Shown: positions 16,701 to 25,619, counted from the stretch's first letter. The stretch is DNA of 31,366 nucleotides from Prorocentrum cordatum (GCA_963575745.1 CAUYUJ010015266.1:312501-343866), one strand, 5' to 3'. Numbers and translations are program-made. Notes: generated by a model not told the origin, from the sequence alone.

Positions 16701-19407
16701 GACCAGCCCGTCCCCGCGAGACGGCCCCACAAGCGGCGCGGCCTCTGGCAACCCGCCGACTCACGAAGCCGCCGCAGCTCAGGCCACCGACGCCGAGGCA
16801 AGTGAAACACGCGAGCGCACCCTCGACGGCGACGGCGTGCACGGAGCGCCCGACGACGAAGCGGTTGCAAGCAACGCCCGTGGTTCCTCTTCCGACATGG
16901 ACACCCAACCACCACGACGGCGAGCACGCCACGCATCACCCGCCAGGCCCCAGGCGCCTTCAGGCCCTGGTACGCCCCACCCAGCCCTCTGGCCACCGAC
17001 GCGCAACTTACGCAGCACCATCCAGCGCGACCCAGCGGTCCCCGTGCCGCCGACGAGCATCCTCACCTCCCTGTACCAGAACGGCTTTGCGCTTGGTAAC
17101 AGTGGCGTGACCACGGAGGACATCGAAGACGCCCTGCGACTCTACGACCATCCTCGATTCACCCATGACCCAACGCTCCAAGCGTTGGCGCCGTGGACTG
17201 ACATCATGCAGAGGCCCCCGAACCGACTCACTTGGGTGCTGGAAGACTCGGGCGGGAACTCAGGCGAGACGATCTTCCCCTACCTCACGTGGGACCTCCG
17301 TGCTCCTACCACTGACACGCCCACGGTCTTCTGGCACGGGACCCGCGGCGACCTTGCGGCCCGTCTTGCTTTCAACGGAGGTCACCTCCTGCCGGGCCCC
17401 CGCCGTGAAGCGAAGGGCCGAACCGCCACAAATGTCGACCGCACGTACGTGGGTGTGCACCCGTCGCTGGCCGCGTGGCACGCGGTGCCGCCTCACCCGC
17501 CCCGCAGCCTCGAAGACGACACCCTCGCCTGGGGACCCATCGCGCTCTGGATGTGCGAGGCTACCAAACCGCCGCGCGGTGAGAACTGGCACAACTTCGT
17601 GAACGGGGAGGCTCACGGAGCGCGCCTCATCTACCCACGGGTCCTGGGCCTCCTCATCCGCATGGACTGGTGTGCCCCCACCGAAGCTGCCTCCAGGTGC
17701 CGTGCCCTCCCGCACACCTGTGGCATGGGCGACTGCACGCACGCCCTCCACATTGCCGGCTTCGATCACCCAGACCTCCGCGAGGCGGCTGAAGCCCGCG
17801 ACCAGGAGGCAAAGATCTGGCGCCGGCTGGACACCGTGGCAGCGTGGCCACCGCCACAGGCACTATACTCGCCAGAGGCAGCGCGAGCATGGGCTACACA
17901 GCACTACGACACCGAAGCAGCCACCAGGGCCGACCCCAACCAGCCCCGTCCGCGTGCCTCGCTTCGCAAGCTCCAGCTGGACCCGCAGCCACTGATCGAC
18001 CTGGTGTACACTGCCACGGCGCAGGCTGTACCCGAGCGGTGGCAGTCTGACGTACGAGCGCCGCGCCCCAGCGGCTCCAGCCCTGGGGCCGCGTCTGGCC
18101 CATCGCACACCTCTCAGCCAGGTGCCGCCTCGGGACACAGTCCAGACCGCTCACCGACGGCATCGGGAGCCGACGACCGCCGTACGCCGTCCCTCATCAG
18201 CGCGGCCGCCGCCCTCGCCCGAGGCCATGCTCGCTCACGGCGCTCCGCCTCACGGTCGTCACGGCAGAGCGGCGGCAACTCCGCCTCTGACAGCAGCGAC
18301 ATCGATACGTGGGAGCACATCGAGACGGAAGAGGAGTCGACCGCCTACCACGTCCTCGCCTTCCACGTCCGCGATGTGCGGTCCCGTGTGAACGCCCCTG
18401 GCGTCGAGGTCTGGCTCGACCCAGGCGAGCATCACGATGGCGCCTACCTACCGTGGGGGACGACCGTTGTGGGCCACCGCGTCACTGACCCTGCGGTTGC
18501 GGGTCGCGATGGCTGGGTCATCCTTCACCACGACCACGGCGACACCACCACCAGGCTCTGGGCACCGACCCAAGTCCACGTCAAGGCGGACGACACTTGG
18601 CGCACGGTCATGATCGCAGCGGACCTGGGGCCCCAGTGGATCCAGCGCCATGCTGACGACGCTCGCCTCCCCGCGGAGGCGGTCCGCACTACAGGCCAGT
18701 CCTGGTTCGCCGACGTCTGGCTTTTGTGGGATCGACCCCGACCCCACCCAGACGACGCAGTCACCGACGAGCAAGCGTTCCCGCCCCTACCAGGACGCTG
18801 GATTTGCCTACAGTGCCGATTCCAATGCTGCCAGTATTGTGCTGCCCGCCGCAACACGCAGCTCGGCACCTCGGGCCATCCCACGTGCCCGGACTGCTCC
18901 CTCAGCGGACTGCGTGCACCTATGGACTGGTCCACGGACTACTCTTGCAACAGCTGGACGTGCGTGTACAGCACCGACGACAGGGCCGCCGACACATGCT
19001 GCCTCTCCAGCAGATGCCCGCACCCGCCTCGTCCGCACAGCCTGCTCGACGTCCGTGCCACAGGGATGCCTCCGCACATCCTCGCCCGCCAATACGGCAA
19101 CGCGCCAGCCAGCACGACCTCATGGAGCCCCCCCGAGCGCCTTCAGGCCCCGGGGGGGAGCCTCCGCAACCAGGCCAAGCAGGATACCAGGGCCAATGGT
19201 ATCTACCACCGAGGCCGCGTCGCGTCCCCAAGCAGGGATTGCCCGACGGCACGAGGCGGCCACCAGGGTTCACAGGGACGGGGATGCCTGAAGACCCGTC
19301 TCCCGACCAACCGCTGTGGAAGGAAGGCTACGTGCTCTTCGGCCCGCACCAGGCCCTCAAGGAGGATTTCATCTTCAACAAAGCGGTGCGCCGACCTTAC
19401 TCCCTAG
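13720..19407 (+). CDS. LINE accessory ORF (giant, ~1,895 codons)
   Basis: ATG at 13720 (GTG at 13708 rejected). Segments in order: a Pro/Thr-rich region; a hydrophobic segment at ~14690-14790 (IWLLVPYLCITVE..CGLLIM); a helical domain at ~14920-15400; a Ser/Pro/Asp linker; hydrophobic segments at ~16012-16075 (CGCLICLFAVTYAILVAMPY) and ~16336-16400 (GGVVCGLLLAGAKLL); a disordered region; a globular domain at ~17170-17800 with FWHGTRGD and TYVGVHPSLAAWH, resembling the HGT...Y pattern of ADP-ribosyltransferase folds; an acidic linker; a domain at ~18340-18760; and a Cys-rich module at ~18800-18930 (CLQC, CCQYC, CPDC). The last ~85 codons are probably out of frame, because the sensible reading shifts at a C/G run near 19130-19155. 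I do not recognise the protein as a whole. Confidence 0.65.
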   Translation: MYMSIQGCMRTCAATQLSAHRSRRPPGLAIMRRLACGLALPSLAGARPSSGGAPQHGGEAFLRHAERRTYFYLYDDSIYKYDHSAILDPIVNSTAAAGPCGTGLLGAPASAWPEQHQGPCPTRCPPGTSTATTMPTPSTSTSPTSTPSSTTTHASQSTADFAAAELTPASSGHASHRMQVQLRGLPSLNTTPAVDRRTADPRWHPVFSLSSTVRQHILDRTAGKAQARSGGFSPAAVPWLPPPTHEATHAAQDHLRELPPTTTPAAVRRTVYPPECRTPTACRPDSFDITDSGGPCHAGNHAAEPAPQTAPPWPPQTTGASLRAIWLLVPYLCITVEPNTLCGLLIMAVLSTHAHGLTTSNTASPASPLCARGEPDEDPAFWHLMNIRARLIPCAAAWAPGEDHQDVYWAWLEDCVPHVLATLHLPQYDHLFQEDSAEKNDALRHRTAFDMCEDIWRRAGPDRQRTNRNLTRIQGSHEYPTRYLGLLLEYQCARAQLVGPEAFAAPLPPYLSRAHALLPRGLTPPDQDALAYLVDAIPHHPPDLQPLVEAELAAASMEPLNLPPPAGPPAQNATCDQPADDADPLLLQHTAASDISNISLDSFHVSDDSQNDSIHDTETKDPDGTPPPSDAAQRDRDSDPHTGRSRSRSSAPNNSAQADPSAQLSDAEGVTAADEPGHATAPPAPTSPRSGGFSPAAALAGPGRLQTSGGRTPSRTLVRRANSTDSNSSPVDHWQAGLDNDPIEDADPDASGSQEAPHSAAASRRCGCLICLFAVTYAILVAMPYQDQIDGYLPTPSRDPSYRQRRRREAAAPGPSVSTTPRRTIAYDAATALWGLLRWTSAKLRDTASGGASAVGSGLWGALKWASGKLGAIATGGVVCGLLLAGAKLLAQGAVGHVGARICARVLDSPTAQWCLRCCQPTRSPRDEAPHTLPRTHPDDPESHHVHPLRHPLLQEHYAAVVAAAVADVTTATTAAIAEVTAAVSRASSVTPRSTSPSPRDGPTSGAASGNPPTHEAAAAQATDAEASETRERTLDGDGVHGAPDDEAVASNARGSSSDMDTQPPRRRARHASPARPQAPSGPGTPHPALWPPTRNLRSTIQRDPAVPVPPTSILTSLYQNGFALGNSGVTTEDIEDALRLYDHPRFTHDPTLQALAPWTDIMQRPPNRLTWVLEDSGGNSGETIFPYLTWDLRAPTTDTPTVFWHGTRGDLAARLAFNGGHLLPGPRREAKGRTATNVDRTYVGVHPSLAAWHAVPPHPPRSLEDDTLAWGPIALWMCEATKPPRGENWHNFVNGEAHGARLIYPRVLGLLIRMDWCAPTEAASRCRALPHTCGMGDCTHALHIAGFDHPDLREAAEARDQEAKIWRRLDTVAAWPPPQALYSPEAARAWATQHYDTEAATRADPNQPRPRASLRKLQLDPQPLIDLVYTATAQAVPERWQSDVRAPRPSGSSPGAASGPSHTSQPGAASGHSPDRSPTASGADDRRTPSLISAAAALARGHARSRRSASRSSRQSGGNSASDSSDIDTWEHIETEEESTAYHVLAFHVRDVRSRVNAPGVEVWLDPGEHHDGAYLPWGTTVVGHRVTDPAVAGRDGWVILHHDHGDTTTRLWAPTQVHVKADDTWRTVMIAADLGPQWIQRHADDARLPAEAVRTTGQSWFADVWLLWDRPRPHPDDAVTDEQAFPPLPGRWICLQCRFQCCQYCAARRNTQLGTSGHPTCPDCSLSGLRAPMDWSTDYSCNSWTCVYSTDDRAADTCCLSSRCPHPPRPHSLLDVRATGMPPHILARQYGNAPASTTSWSPPERLQAPGGSLRNQAKQDTRANGIYHRGRVASPSRDCPTARGGHQGSQGRGCLKTRLPTNRCGRKATCSSARTRPSRRISSSTKRCADLTP
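13849..13885 (+). repeat. C-bulge/TTCA hairpin (accessory ORF, site 3)
   Basis: Thirteen outer positions, 11 paired (one a wobble) with two A-C mismatches. Unpaired C at 13862, upper stem GTC/GGC, loop TTCA at 13866. Confidence 0.8.
14394..14436 (+). repeat. C-bulge/TTCA hairpin (accessory ORF, site 4)
   Basis: The inner outer-stem GCAGTGG pairs with CCGCTGC, then CCAGG/CCTGG pair further out past single-base bulges. Unpaired C at 14409, GGC/GCC, loop TTCA at 14413. Readout is SGGFSPAAV. Confidence 0.88.
15776..15821 (+). repeat. C-bulge/TTCA hairpin (accessory ORF, site 5)
   Basis: GCAGTGG/CCGCTGC inner pairs and CCAGCC/GGCTGG outer pairs. Unpaired C at 15792, loop TTCA at 15796. The core matches site 4 but the outer arms differ. 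It directly abuts site 6. Confidence 0.88.
15822..15846 (+). repeat. C-bulge/TTCA hairpin (accessory ORF, site 6)
   Basis: Outer stem ACCTGGG/CTCAGGT (one wobble), unpaired C at 15829, upper stem GTC/GAC, loop TTCA at 15833. The upper stem sequence differs from the common GGC/GCC but still pairs. Confidence 0.88.
16950..16970 (+). repeat. C-bulge/TTCA hairpin (accessory ORF, site 7)
   Basis: Outer stem CCAGG/CCTGG, unpaired C at 16955, upper stem GCC/GGC (inverted relative to the common form), loop TTCA at 16959. Readout is QAPSGPG. Confidence 0.85.
18062..18093 (+). repeat. C-bulge/TCCA hairpin (accessory ORF, site 8)
   Basis: Outer stem CGCGCCCCAG against CTGGGGCCGCG with one bulged C. 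Unpaired C at 18072, GGC/GCC, loop TCCA at 18076. Confidence 0.82.
19128..19158 (+). repeat. C-bulge/TTCA hairpin (accessory ORF, site 9)
   Basis: Seven C paired with seven G, then G-C, A-C mismatch, G-C. Unpaired C at 19138, upper stem GCC/GGC, loop TTCA at 19142. The apparent frameshift of the accessory ORF lies within this hairpin. Confidence 0.82.
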
Positions 19408-19571
19408 CCATCACCAACATGTACAGGGATCGTGTCACCGTCAGGACCGTCTGCGAGTATCGCCGAGCGCATCCACGCTACCCGCACGCGCTGGCGGGAT
19501 GTGGTACTGTACTGGGATGCCGAGGGCGGCCCTGGGCCTCAAGCTCTCGACTACGACATGCGCCTCTGTGA
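19150..19571 (+). CDS. Accessory ORF continuation after a frameshift
   Basis: From about 19150 the plausible coding frame moves by one base. It reads QGQWYLPPRPRRVPKQGLPD, PDQPLWKEGYVLFGPHQALK, FIFNKAVRRPYSLAITNMYR and DRVTV. This segment looks globular, unlike the Ser/Arg-rich reading of the previous frame. Near 19440-19460 the frame shifts again (to SIAERIHATRTRWRDVVLYW). The indels suggest decay of copy 2, or homopolymer errors in the sequence. The domain is unrecognised. Confidence 0.45.
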
Positions 19572-21114
19572 CGCCATGGTGAGTCGTGCCACGACCGAAG
19601 CCGAGTTGAACCACGACCGCAGCAACCGTGGTAGCTTCTGTCTCTATGGACCAGCGCACCAGCGGGCTGTGAACATCACGGTGCTCCCCGAGCCGCAGAA
19701 CATTGACTTTGTGGAGCATGTACGGCGCTACTCACCTGACGGGGAGACTTACCCAGACCATGCCTTCGAGCACGTCTACCAGGGCTGGCGGCGGCCCGAC
19801 GTGCCGCCCATCCCCCCCGACACCCGCCCGCTCTCGAGAGCCGACCAGCAGCGCTACCAGCAGCGCCAGCAGCGCACCCAGCAGCGCGACCAACGCGACG
19901 CAGGTCAGCCGAGCACGCCACGCAACCGCTCTCCTGCGCGCGTCCCGACAGGCGACAGAGCGGTGCACGGCGGAGGCGCCGCCTACCACCGCGGCCCCAT
20001 TGGTGCCAGGCCCGCGGCGGCAGGGGCAGCCGCGTCCAGCTACGGCCACGTCCCCCACGCCAGGGTGCACCCAGCGGTCGTCGGCTACCCGCGCGCACTC
20101 GCGCAGGCTCCCCCACGGGCCACCTCGCCCGCGCCAGGGTCCACGCGTGCCTGGGGCCATTACCCAGGCCGCCACGACAGCACCGCCAGCAACCAGTCCG
20201 CAGCGGCACCCCCTGCGGCTTCAGCCCAGGGGGCTGCATCAAGCCGCGGCAGGACAGGGCGCCCCGAAGGATGGCGCGAGGCGAACGTGCGCGCCTGGCA
20301 ACCGCGCCAACACACGCCCCCGCCAAACGTGGCCGCAGCGCAGCGCCCTGCCCAGGCAAAGCCCGCCCCCCCTGAGCGCGAGCGGCAGCCGCTCGTCCCG
20401 CTCGTCCTCACGCACACCCAGGCACACCGCAGCGCCTCCCCGCGGCACAGCGAGGGTAGTGCCCACCGCGTCAGCCCCCGGCCTGACGCCGCCGACCCTG
20501 ACCAGGCTGCAGCCTCGGCGGCGGGCGGCACAGGCGGCTCCCGCCCGCCCAGCCCAGCACCCAGCGCAGCGCCGATCCGCTCCCCCAGCAGGGCGGACTC
20601 TGCGCGCGCCAACGCCCAGGCGGCCTCGCCACGTGACCGCCACACGGGCGGGCGCGTCCCGCGCAGCCGGCCCAGCAGCCGCCACAGCTCGCGCAAGCCC
20701 CCTGGGAGTTCCACGAGCTCGCCGCCCCGCGAGACTCAGGCTGACGCCCAAGCCCCCGAGGTGATGCCACGTTTCGGTGCCGGCGCCAAAGACCCTAACG
20801 AGGTCGACCTCGAGCCGACGCCGTCCACGGATCAGGAGCTGCCACCGCCCACCCGCGTCGTCCCCCCCGACGAGGCGCCGACCTTCGACCCCTTCAAGAA
20901 CAAGTACCCGTCAAGGACCTCGCGGCGGGCTTCGGCGGCGGCTCACCGCTGTCTCCTCAGAGCCATGGCGGCGCCCCCGCCACCTCTGCCGCTGCCGCGG
21001 CAGCGGCGGCCCCGCGTGGAGTCAGCCCTGTCCGCAACGCGAGCCTCACGGCAGCGGGCATGGACGAGGCTCAGCGCCAGGCCACCGACCGCGCCGCTCG
21101 CCACGCCCAGCTAG
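19432..21114 (+). CDS. Accessory ORF continuation: globular segment and Pro/Gln/Arg-rich tail
   Basis: Begins with a globular segment (RTRWRDVVLYWDAEGG, LDYDMRLCDAMVSRATTEAE, FCLYGPAHQRAVNITVLPEP, FEHVYQGWRRPDVPP), followed by a QQRQQRTQQR stretch and ~370 residues of Pro/Ala/Arg/Ser-rich disordered sequence. The GTG/ATG chosen by ORF finders is not a natural start; it is probably the same protein as the preceding segments. Near 20905-20930 a third shift would move coding into the frame that is open through to ORF2 (VKDLAAGFGGG, GMDEAQRQATDRAARHAQLV), so accessory ORF and ORF2 may once have been one long frame. Confidence 0.5.
   Translation: MSPSGPSASIAERIHATRTRWRDVVLYWDAEGGPGPQALDYDMRLCDAMVSRATTEAELNHDRSNRGSFCLYGPAHQRAVNITVLPEPQNIDFVEHVRRYSPDGETYPDHAFEHVYQGWRRPDVPPIPPDTRPLSRADQQRYQQRQQRTQQRDQRDAGQPSTPRNRSPARVPTGDRAVHGGGAAYHRGPIGARPAAAGAAASSYGHVPHARVHPAVVGYPRALAQAPPRATSPAPGSTRAWGHYPGRHDSTASNQSAAAPPAASAQGAASSRGRTGRPEGWREANVRAWQPRQHTPPPNVAAAQRPAQAKPAPPERERQPLVPLVLTHTQAHRSASPRHSEGSAHRVSPRPDAADPDQAAASAAGGTGGSRPPSPAPSAAPIRSPSRADSARANAQAASPRDRHTGGRVPRSRPSSRHSSRKPPGSSTSSPPRETQADAQAPEVMPRFGAGAKDPNEVDLEPTPSTDQELPPPTRVVPPDEAPTFDPFKNKYPSRTSRRASAAAHRCLLRAMAAPPPPLPLPRQRRPRVESALSATRASRQRAWTRLSARPPTAPLATPS
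20209..20233 (+). repeat. C-bulge/TTCA hairpin (accessory ORF, site 10)
   Basis: Outer stem CCCCCTG/CAGGGGG (7 bp, perfect), unpaired C at 20216, GGC/GCC, loop TTCA at 20220. Readout is PAASAQG. Confidence 0.92.
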
Positions 21115-21513
21115 TGGCTGACGCGCTGGCAGGGCGTGCGCCGCCGCAGCCACAGGGCCCACCGCCCGAGGCGAGCGCGGAGGGCGCACACGAACAAGCT
21201 GTTCCAGCTGATGCTGCTCATCACGGCACTGACGGGGCGGGCGCGCCGCCGCAGGACGGACCAGCGGTGTCGCGTGCGCAGTATTCGCGCGCGCGCTGCG
21301 CCGCTGCCGCGCCACGCTGCCGCCGCTGGTTTGCTTTTGCTCTTGCGCTCGGCAGGATGGATCGAGGAGTCGCCTCCCTCTCCCCCTGCTGCCGTCTCAC
21401 CTTTCCTCCCTCCGCCCCCCACGGTACAGGAGTGAGGAGGTTTTTTCGAGGCAGTTTTACCGATGTTTATGAACCCCCCCCGGCGCAGCGTCGACCATGC
21501 CTTGCCTACACTT

Positions 21514-21549
21514 TTGGCCCGACGGCGGCTTCAGCCCCGTCCAAGCCAA
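21514..21549 (+). repeat. C-bulge/TTCA hairpin (upstream of ORF2, site 11)
   Basis: GACGG/CCGTC, an internal loop, then TTGGC/GCCAA. Unpaired C at 21526, GGC/GCC, loop TTCA at 21530. It lies 15 bases before the proposed ORF2 ATG at 21564. Confidence 0.85.
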
Positions 21550-21563
21550 TCTGCTGTGACGCT

Positions 21564-23605
21564 ATGAGCTCCTACTGTGGCCAAGCCTCCTACCTGGGTG
21601 ATGGCCAGGCCGCCCTCCACCGTGCGGGGCGTGCTAACCCCAGCTCCACCGACGGAGATGGGCCAGGGCGCTCCATCCACCTCGTCAGCCTCAACATCAC
21701 GAGTCTTCCAGCGAACTGGCCAACCATTACCGCCCTAGGTGTCGACCACAACGCCGCAGTCATAGCGCTGCAGGAGACCCGTCATGCCAAGCCTACCAGG
21801 CAAGCCATCGCCACCAACGCCGCCAATCCACACCACGGAGGATACCAGGCCAGTCTGGGACCTGACCTGGACCTGGCGCGTGCCCAGCGCAAAGCTGCTC
21901 ACGGTGGCACGGACCACACGGTCGAGGGCAACACCGGCGCCTCGGGCGGGGTTGCCATCCTCTCTAAGGACGCCATCGTCGACTCCACCGTCGACGACAT
22001 TGCGACCTGTATCGCCACCCTCAAGGCCAAGAAACGATGGCACGAGGTCTTCCTCCCGCTCTGCACCCAGCACCGCCGCAGGCGGCGACGAAACAACCAC
22101 GGTCCCGCTGGGATCTACATTGCGAGCCTCTACGGGGTCGCTGGAGGGGACAGCACCGATATATTTCGGCTTGCTGATTGCGCCGCCGCGAGGGTCGGCT
22201 CAGCCCCGTATTTCATTTGTATGGACGCCAACACGAACATCGACGACAATCCACACCTGCTGCACATGATGCAGCACGGATGGTCCAACGTCGCTGAAGG
22301 CACACCAGACCACACCATGCACACATATGGCAATATCCCTGACTGGGACCGCGTCACCAAGTGCCCCCGCACTTCGCGCATCGACTATGTCATCGCCAAC
22401 CAAGCTGCGCGATCCCTTGTCACCGACTTCTGCTATCTGCGTGACTTGCCAGCGAAGTCCCATGTTGGCCTGCAGGTCACACTCGACCTAAGCCGCCTCG
22501 ATCACACGGCCCCACGCCTTTTGGCCCCCACGCCATACCCTCCAAACGACGGAGCTCATGAGGACCACGAACTCCAGGCACTAGGGACCCACATCGCCGG
22601 ACGATACCACGACCGCATGGAGCAGGCTGACGCACGCGACGATGTGGAACGCATGTTCGCCCTGGCAAACGAGGCCAGCCATGAGTACCATCTCACCCGG
22701 CTGCGGGACCTGCCGCCCCCACCGCCAGACCACCCAAAAAAGAAGGCCCCTACCATGCACGGGCTCACACCCACGTTCGAGGAGCGACCCGCCGTCCCCC
22801 GCGCCTTTCCCACCTACGGAGCTTCCACGATTCACATGAACCGCCTTCGCAAGCTCCATCGGCAACTTTGCGAGCTTCGCTTCATCGGACTGCACCATCA
22901 TATAGACTGCCGTGCTATCCCGCCGCACCTGGCGCAACGCATCGACTGCACGTGGGCCGCGGCCCGCCTTCTCTGCCACAAGCTGCGCCCCACGGCCCTC
23001 CTGGCCTTTCCTGACGCCTGGACCCCCGACGTGCCAACGCCACGCGGAGAGCAGCTCGATCGTCTGATCCAAAATCTAGACTCGGAGCTGGCGCGACGTG
23101 CAAACCGAGCCAAAGCCGAACGCATCAAGATCTGGTCTGAGGGCGTCCGCGAGCCAAGCGGGCGCAAGGCGGCCATATACGCACGGGCTGCCGACTGCTC
23201 GCCCACGGCGTATCTCCGCACGCCTACCACTCCCGACGATGCACAGCTCCACTGCGACATCACCGCCTTCAACCCTGACCAAGCTAGCACGGACGACAGT
23301 GACGCCGACACCGACGCCGGCGGCTTCAGCCCCGGCGACGGTAGCTCGCCCGACACGGACAACGACGACGGCCCCATTCGTGGCCCACTACCAGCCCAGG
23401 TTCCCGACGCCCTCCCCGCCAACGCTATCGTTGCCAACACCAAAGACATGCTCAAGCTCATGGTCGACACCTGGGAGCCCATCCTGGGCACGTACCGCGC
23501 TCGCGCGGGCCATGACGCCGAAGCTATGCCGACGTGGGCGGACTTCTACGACGAATACCGCCAAGAGCTGCCTACGCCATCACCAGCAGCCCCCTTCCAC
23601 CTACC
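21564..23605 (+). CDS. LINE ORF2 part 1: AP-like endonuclease and linker (copy 2)
   Basis: The frame is open from at least 21060; ATG at 21564 is the likeliest start just before the domain. The EEP fold carries the expected residues: Asn in SLNITSL (21692), Glu in LQETRHA (21774), Asp/Asn in CMDANTN (22224, 22230), Asp in SRIDYV (22383) and His in KSHVGL (22461). It would nick target DNA for target-primed reverse transcription. A ~370-residue linker to the RT follows, containing a TTCA hairpin. At about 23600 one C is missing relative to copy 3 (CACCT-ACC versus CACCTCACC), which breaks the frame; the frame then runs out of register to 24032. Confidence 0.88.
23310..23342 (+). repeat. C-bulge/TTCA hairpin (ORF2 linker, site 12)
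   Basis: Ten of eleven outer positions pair (ACCGACGCCGG against CCGGCGACGGT). Unpaired C at 23321, loop TTCA at 23325. Readout is AGGFSPGDG. The homologue is at 28884 in copy 3. Confidence 0.92.
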
Positions 23606-24014
23606 GACGACCAACTCATCCACTTCATTCGCACCCGTTCACCGCGCCGCGCGGGGGGACTCGACGGCTGGACGACCAAGGAGGCAAAGGAGTTACCCGA
23701 CGACATCCTTCGCCTCTTCGCCAGCGTCTTACGTGCTATGCAACGCACTGGCACCATCCCCGAGCCCCTCCTGCACGTGCCAAACCCGTGCCTCCGAAAA
23801 GGCCGAGGGGAACTCCCGACGGACCAACGGCTTCTCTCGGTTCTTTCCGTGTGGATGTATGCGTGGGAGGCGCCGGCCTACCGTAGCCTCACGACCTGGC
23901 GGCAAGGATGGACCCATGCCACGAGCTTCGGCGCCGTTCCCAAAGCCACCATTGGGGATGTCAGCACTTCTCTCGCCCTGCGCATCGAACACGCCAGGAC
24001 TTTACTCCTCCCTT
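23606..24014 (+). CDS. LINE ORF2 part 2: RT N-terminal motifs (copy 2, shifted frame)
   Basis: Encodes DDQLIHFIRTRSPRRA, GGLDGW (the conserved early LINE RT motif, 23654), KELPDDILRLFASVLRAMQ and the LRKGRGELPTDQRLLSVLS block. A second one-base deletion relative to copy 3 lies near 24010; the frame stops at 24014-24016 and the coding sense moves to the next frame. In copy 3 these residues are continuous. Confidence 0.85.
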
Positions 24015-25618
24015 AGCTGGAGCAGCCCTTGACCGACAGAAGTGCTTCGACTACCTCATCACGGACATCTGTCTAAACCTTGCGCTGCACGCGGGGTGCC
24101 CACAAGACATCGTTACTGTCCGCCGAAACTTCTACAGACACCACAAACGCTACATCCGCATGAACGGAGCGTACTCCAGGGACCTGGCCAGGACAAACGG
24201 TCACCTCCAGGGCAGCTCGTGGTCCCTGGATGACATCAAGCTGCTCATGTGCGTGTGGACAAAGAGGCAGCACCGATACGTTCCTCGATCACTCAGCACT
24301 ACCTTCGTTGACGACAGCAACTCCACTACCCACACCGCTCCTGAGCTGCAGAAATCTCTCGACGAAACCGCCAAGTTTGACCGATTCTCCGGTCAACGCA
24401 TTCACCCTGGTAAAGTGGCAGGGTGGGCGCTCACCGATGAGCTGCACGCCGCCGTCACCCAGCTCACACTGGCGGATCGCCCCCTCCGAGTGGTCGATTC
24501 CTTCAAGCTCGTCGGGAGTTACATCAACGCCGAGGCAGCGCCGGCTCCAGCCGCGCTTAACCTCACGGCCACCGCAGACGCCCGTGTGCGGAGGGCGACT
24601 ATCCGCCTGCCGCGCATTGGCAAGCTCCCGTCGCCGATGCTTATCAAGGCGCGGCACGCCCGATCTCTGGCCGCCAGCGTCTGCACCACGGGCACCGACA
24701 TCCAAGCACCATCAGGCCCAGCCAAGACTGCCTACAACCACGCCCTCAAGGCGGCTATCCGCCCCAAGGGGAACAAGTGGGTCGAGTTCTGGACTCTCAT
24801 GGCCGTGTGCGTGCCGGGACACGCCCTTGAGATCGACGCCATCACGCAGCGTGAAGCATTCCTGTGCCTGCGGCGTCAGGTTAACCGCGACGTCACACTC
24901 TGCGGGCTCGCCAGAGACCTCCAACACCACGTCCAGACCCTGTTTGGCGGAGGACCCGTCGGGCGACTCGTCCAGTCGCTCCAGCAGCTCCGATGGACCT
25001 GGCCCACATTCGGCATCATGTACGATGACTGGGGCTGCCCGATCAGCTGGCTGAATCTACCCCAAAACGCCTTCCTGCACATGCTGCGGGCCTCACAACG
25101 CAGGGCATTTCTGCGCAAGATCAAGCCACGGCGACACGACCTTGGCTACCTCGCCTCGGTCAGACAGGGCCTTGACCTCTTCGCCAGCACGTGGCTCGCC
25201 CGAACCAAAGGAGCAGCCAAATGCACTGCCTGGCAGCTGGCGCTCCTCCTGAACTACCTGTCGGGCGGGGACCACACCCAACAGCGACGATCCCGATCCA
25301 ACACGTCGGCAGACCCCAGCCCCATGTGCCGCTACTGCGACGAGGAAGAGGAAACTCAGGAGCACACTGTCCGCGACTGTAAGTGCTGGGCCCGAGAAAG
25401 ACTCCCTCTCACCACCCTCATCAGTGACGACCAGTGGGCCCGTCTTCCGCCGCACACAAGACACTGCGGGCTCTTCGACGAAGACCCAGCCCTCCTCGAC
25501 CTGCAGGCCGACCTCGCGAGGGACCCGCTGCCACAGCCCATCCCGCGGCCCCCCCCTGAGGGTGATCCTGCGGCTTCAGCCCAGGACACCTACACCACCT
25601 ACCTTGACAACGACACTG
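24015..25618 (+). CDS. LINE ORF2 part 3: RT catalytic core, thumb and CCHC knuckle (copy 2)
   Basis: RT motif A LDRQKCFDYL (Asp at 24031 and 24049), motif B NGHLQGSSWS (24199), and motif C FVDD (24304-24315) with both catalytic Asp. A C-terminal region (LVGSYINAEAA and on) follows, then the CCHC knuckle C-x2-C-x8-H-x4-C at 25327-25380. The core catalytic residues are all present. A CA dinucleotide insertion near 25624 (TGGACACATGG versus TGGACATGG in copy 3) shifts the frame into the RNase H part. With the two earlier deletions (-1, -1, +2) the original frame is regained. Confidence 0.9.
25561..25590 (+). repeat. C-bulge/TTCA hairpin (CCHC-RNase H linker, site 13)
   Basis: GGTG and TCCTG on the left (one bulged A) pair with CAGGA and CACC on the right. 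Unpaired C at 25571, loop TTCA at 25575. Readout is DPAASAQDT. Homologue at 31131 in copy 3, with a compensatory change. Confidence 0.93.
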
Positions 25619-25619
25619 G

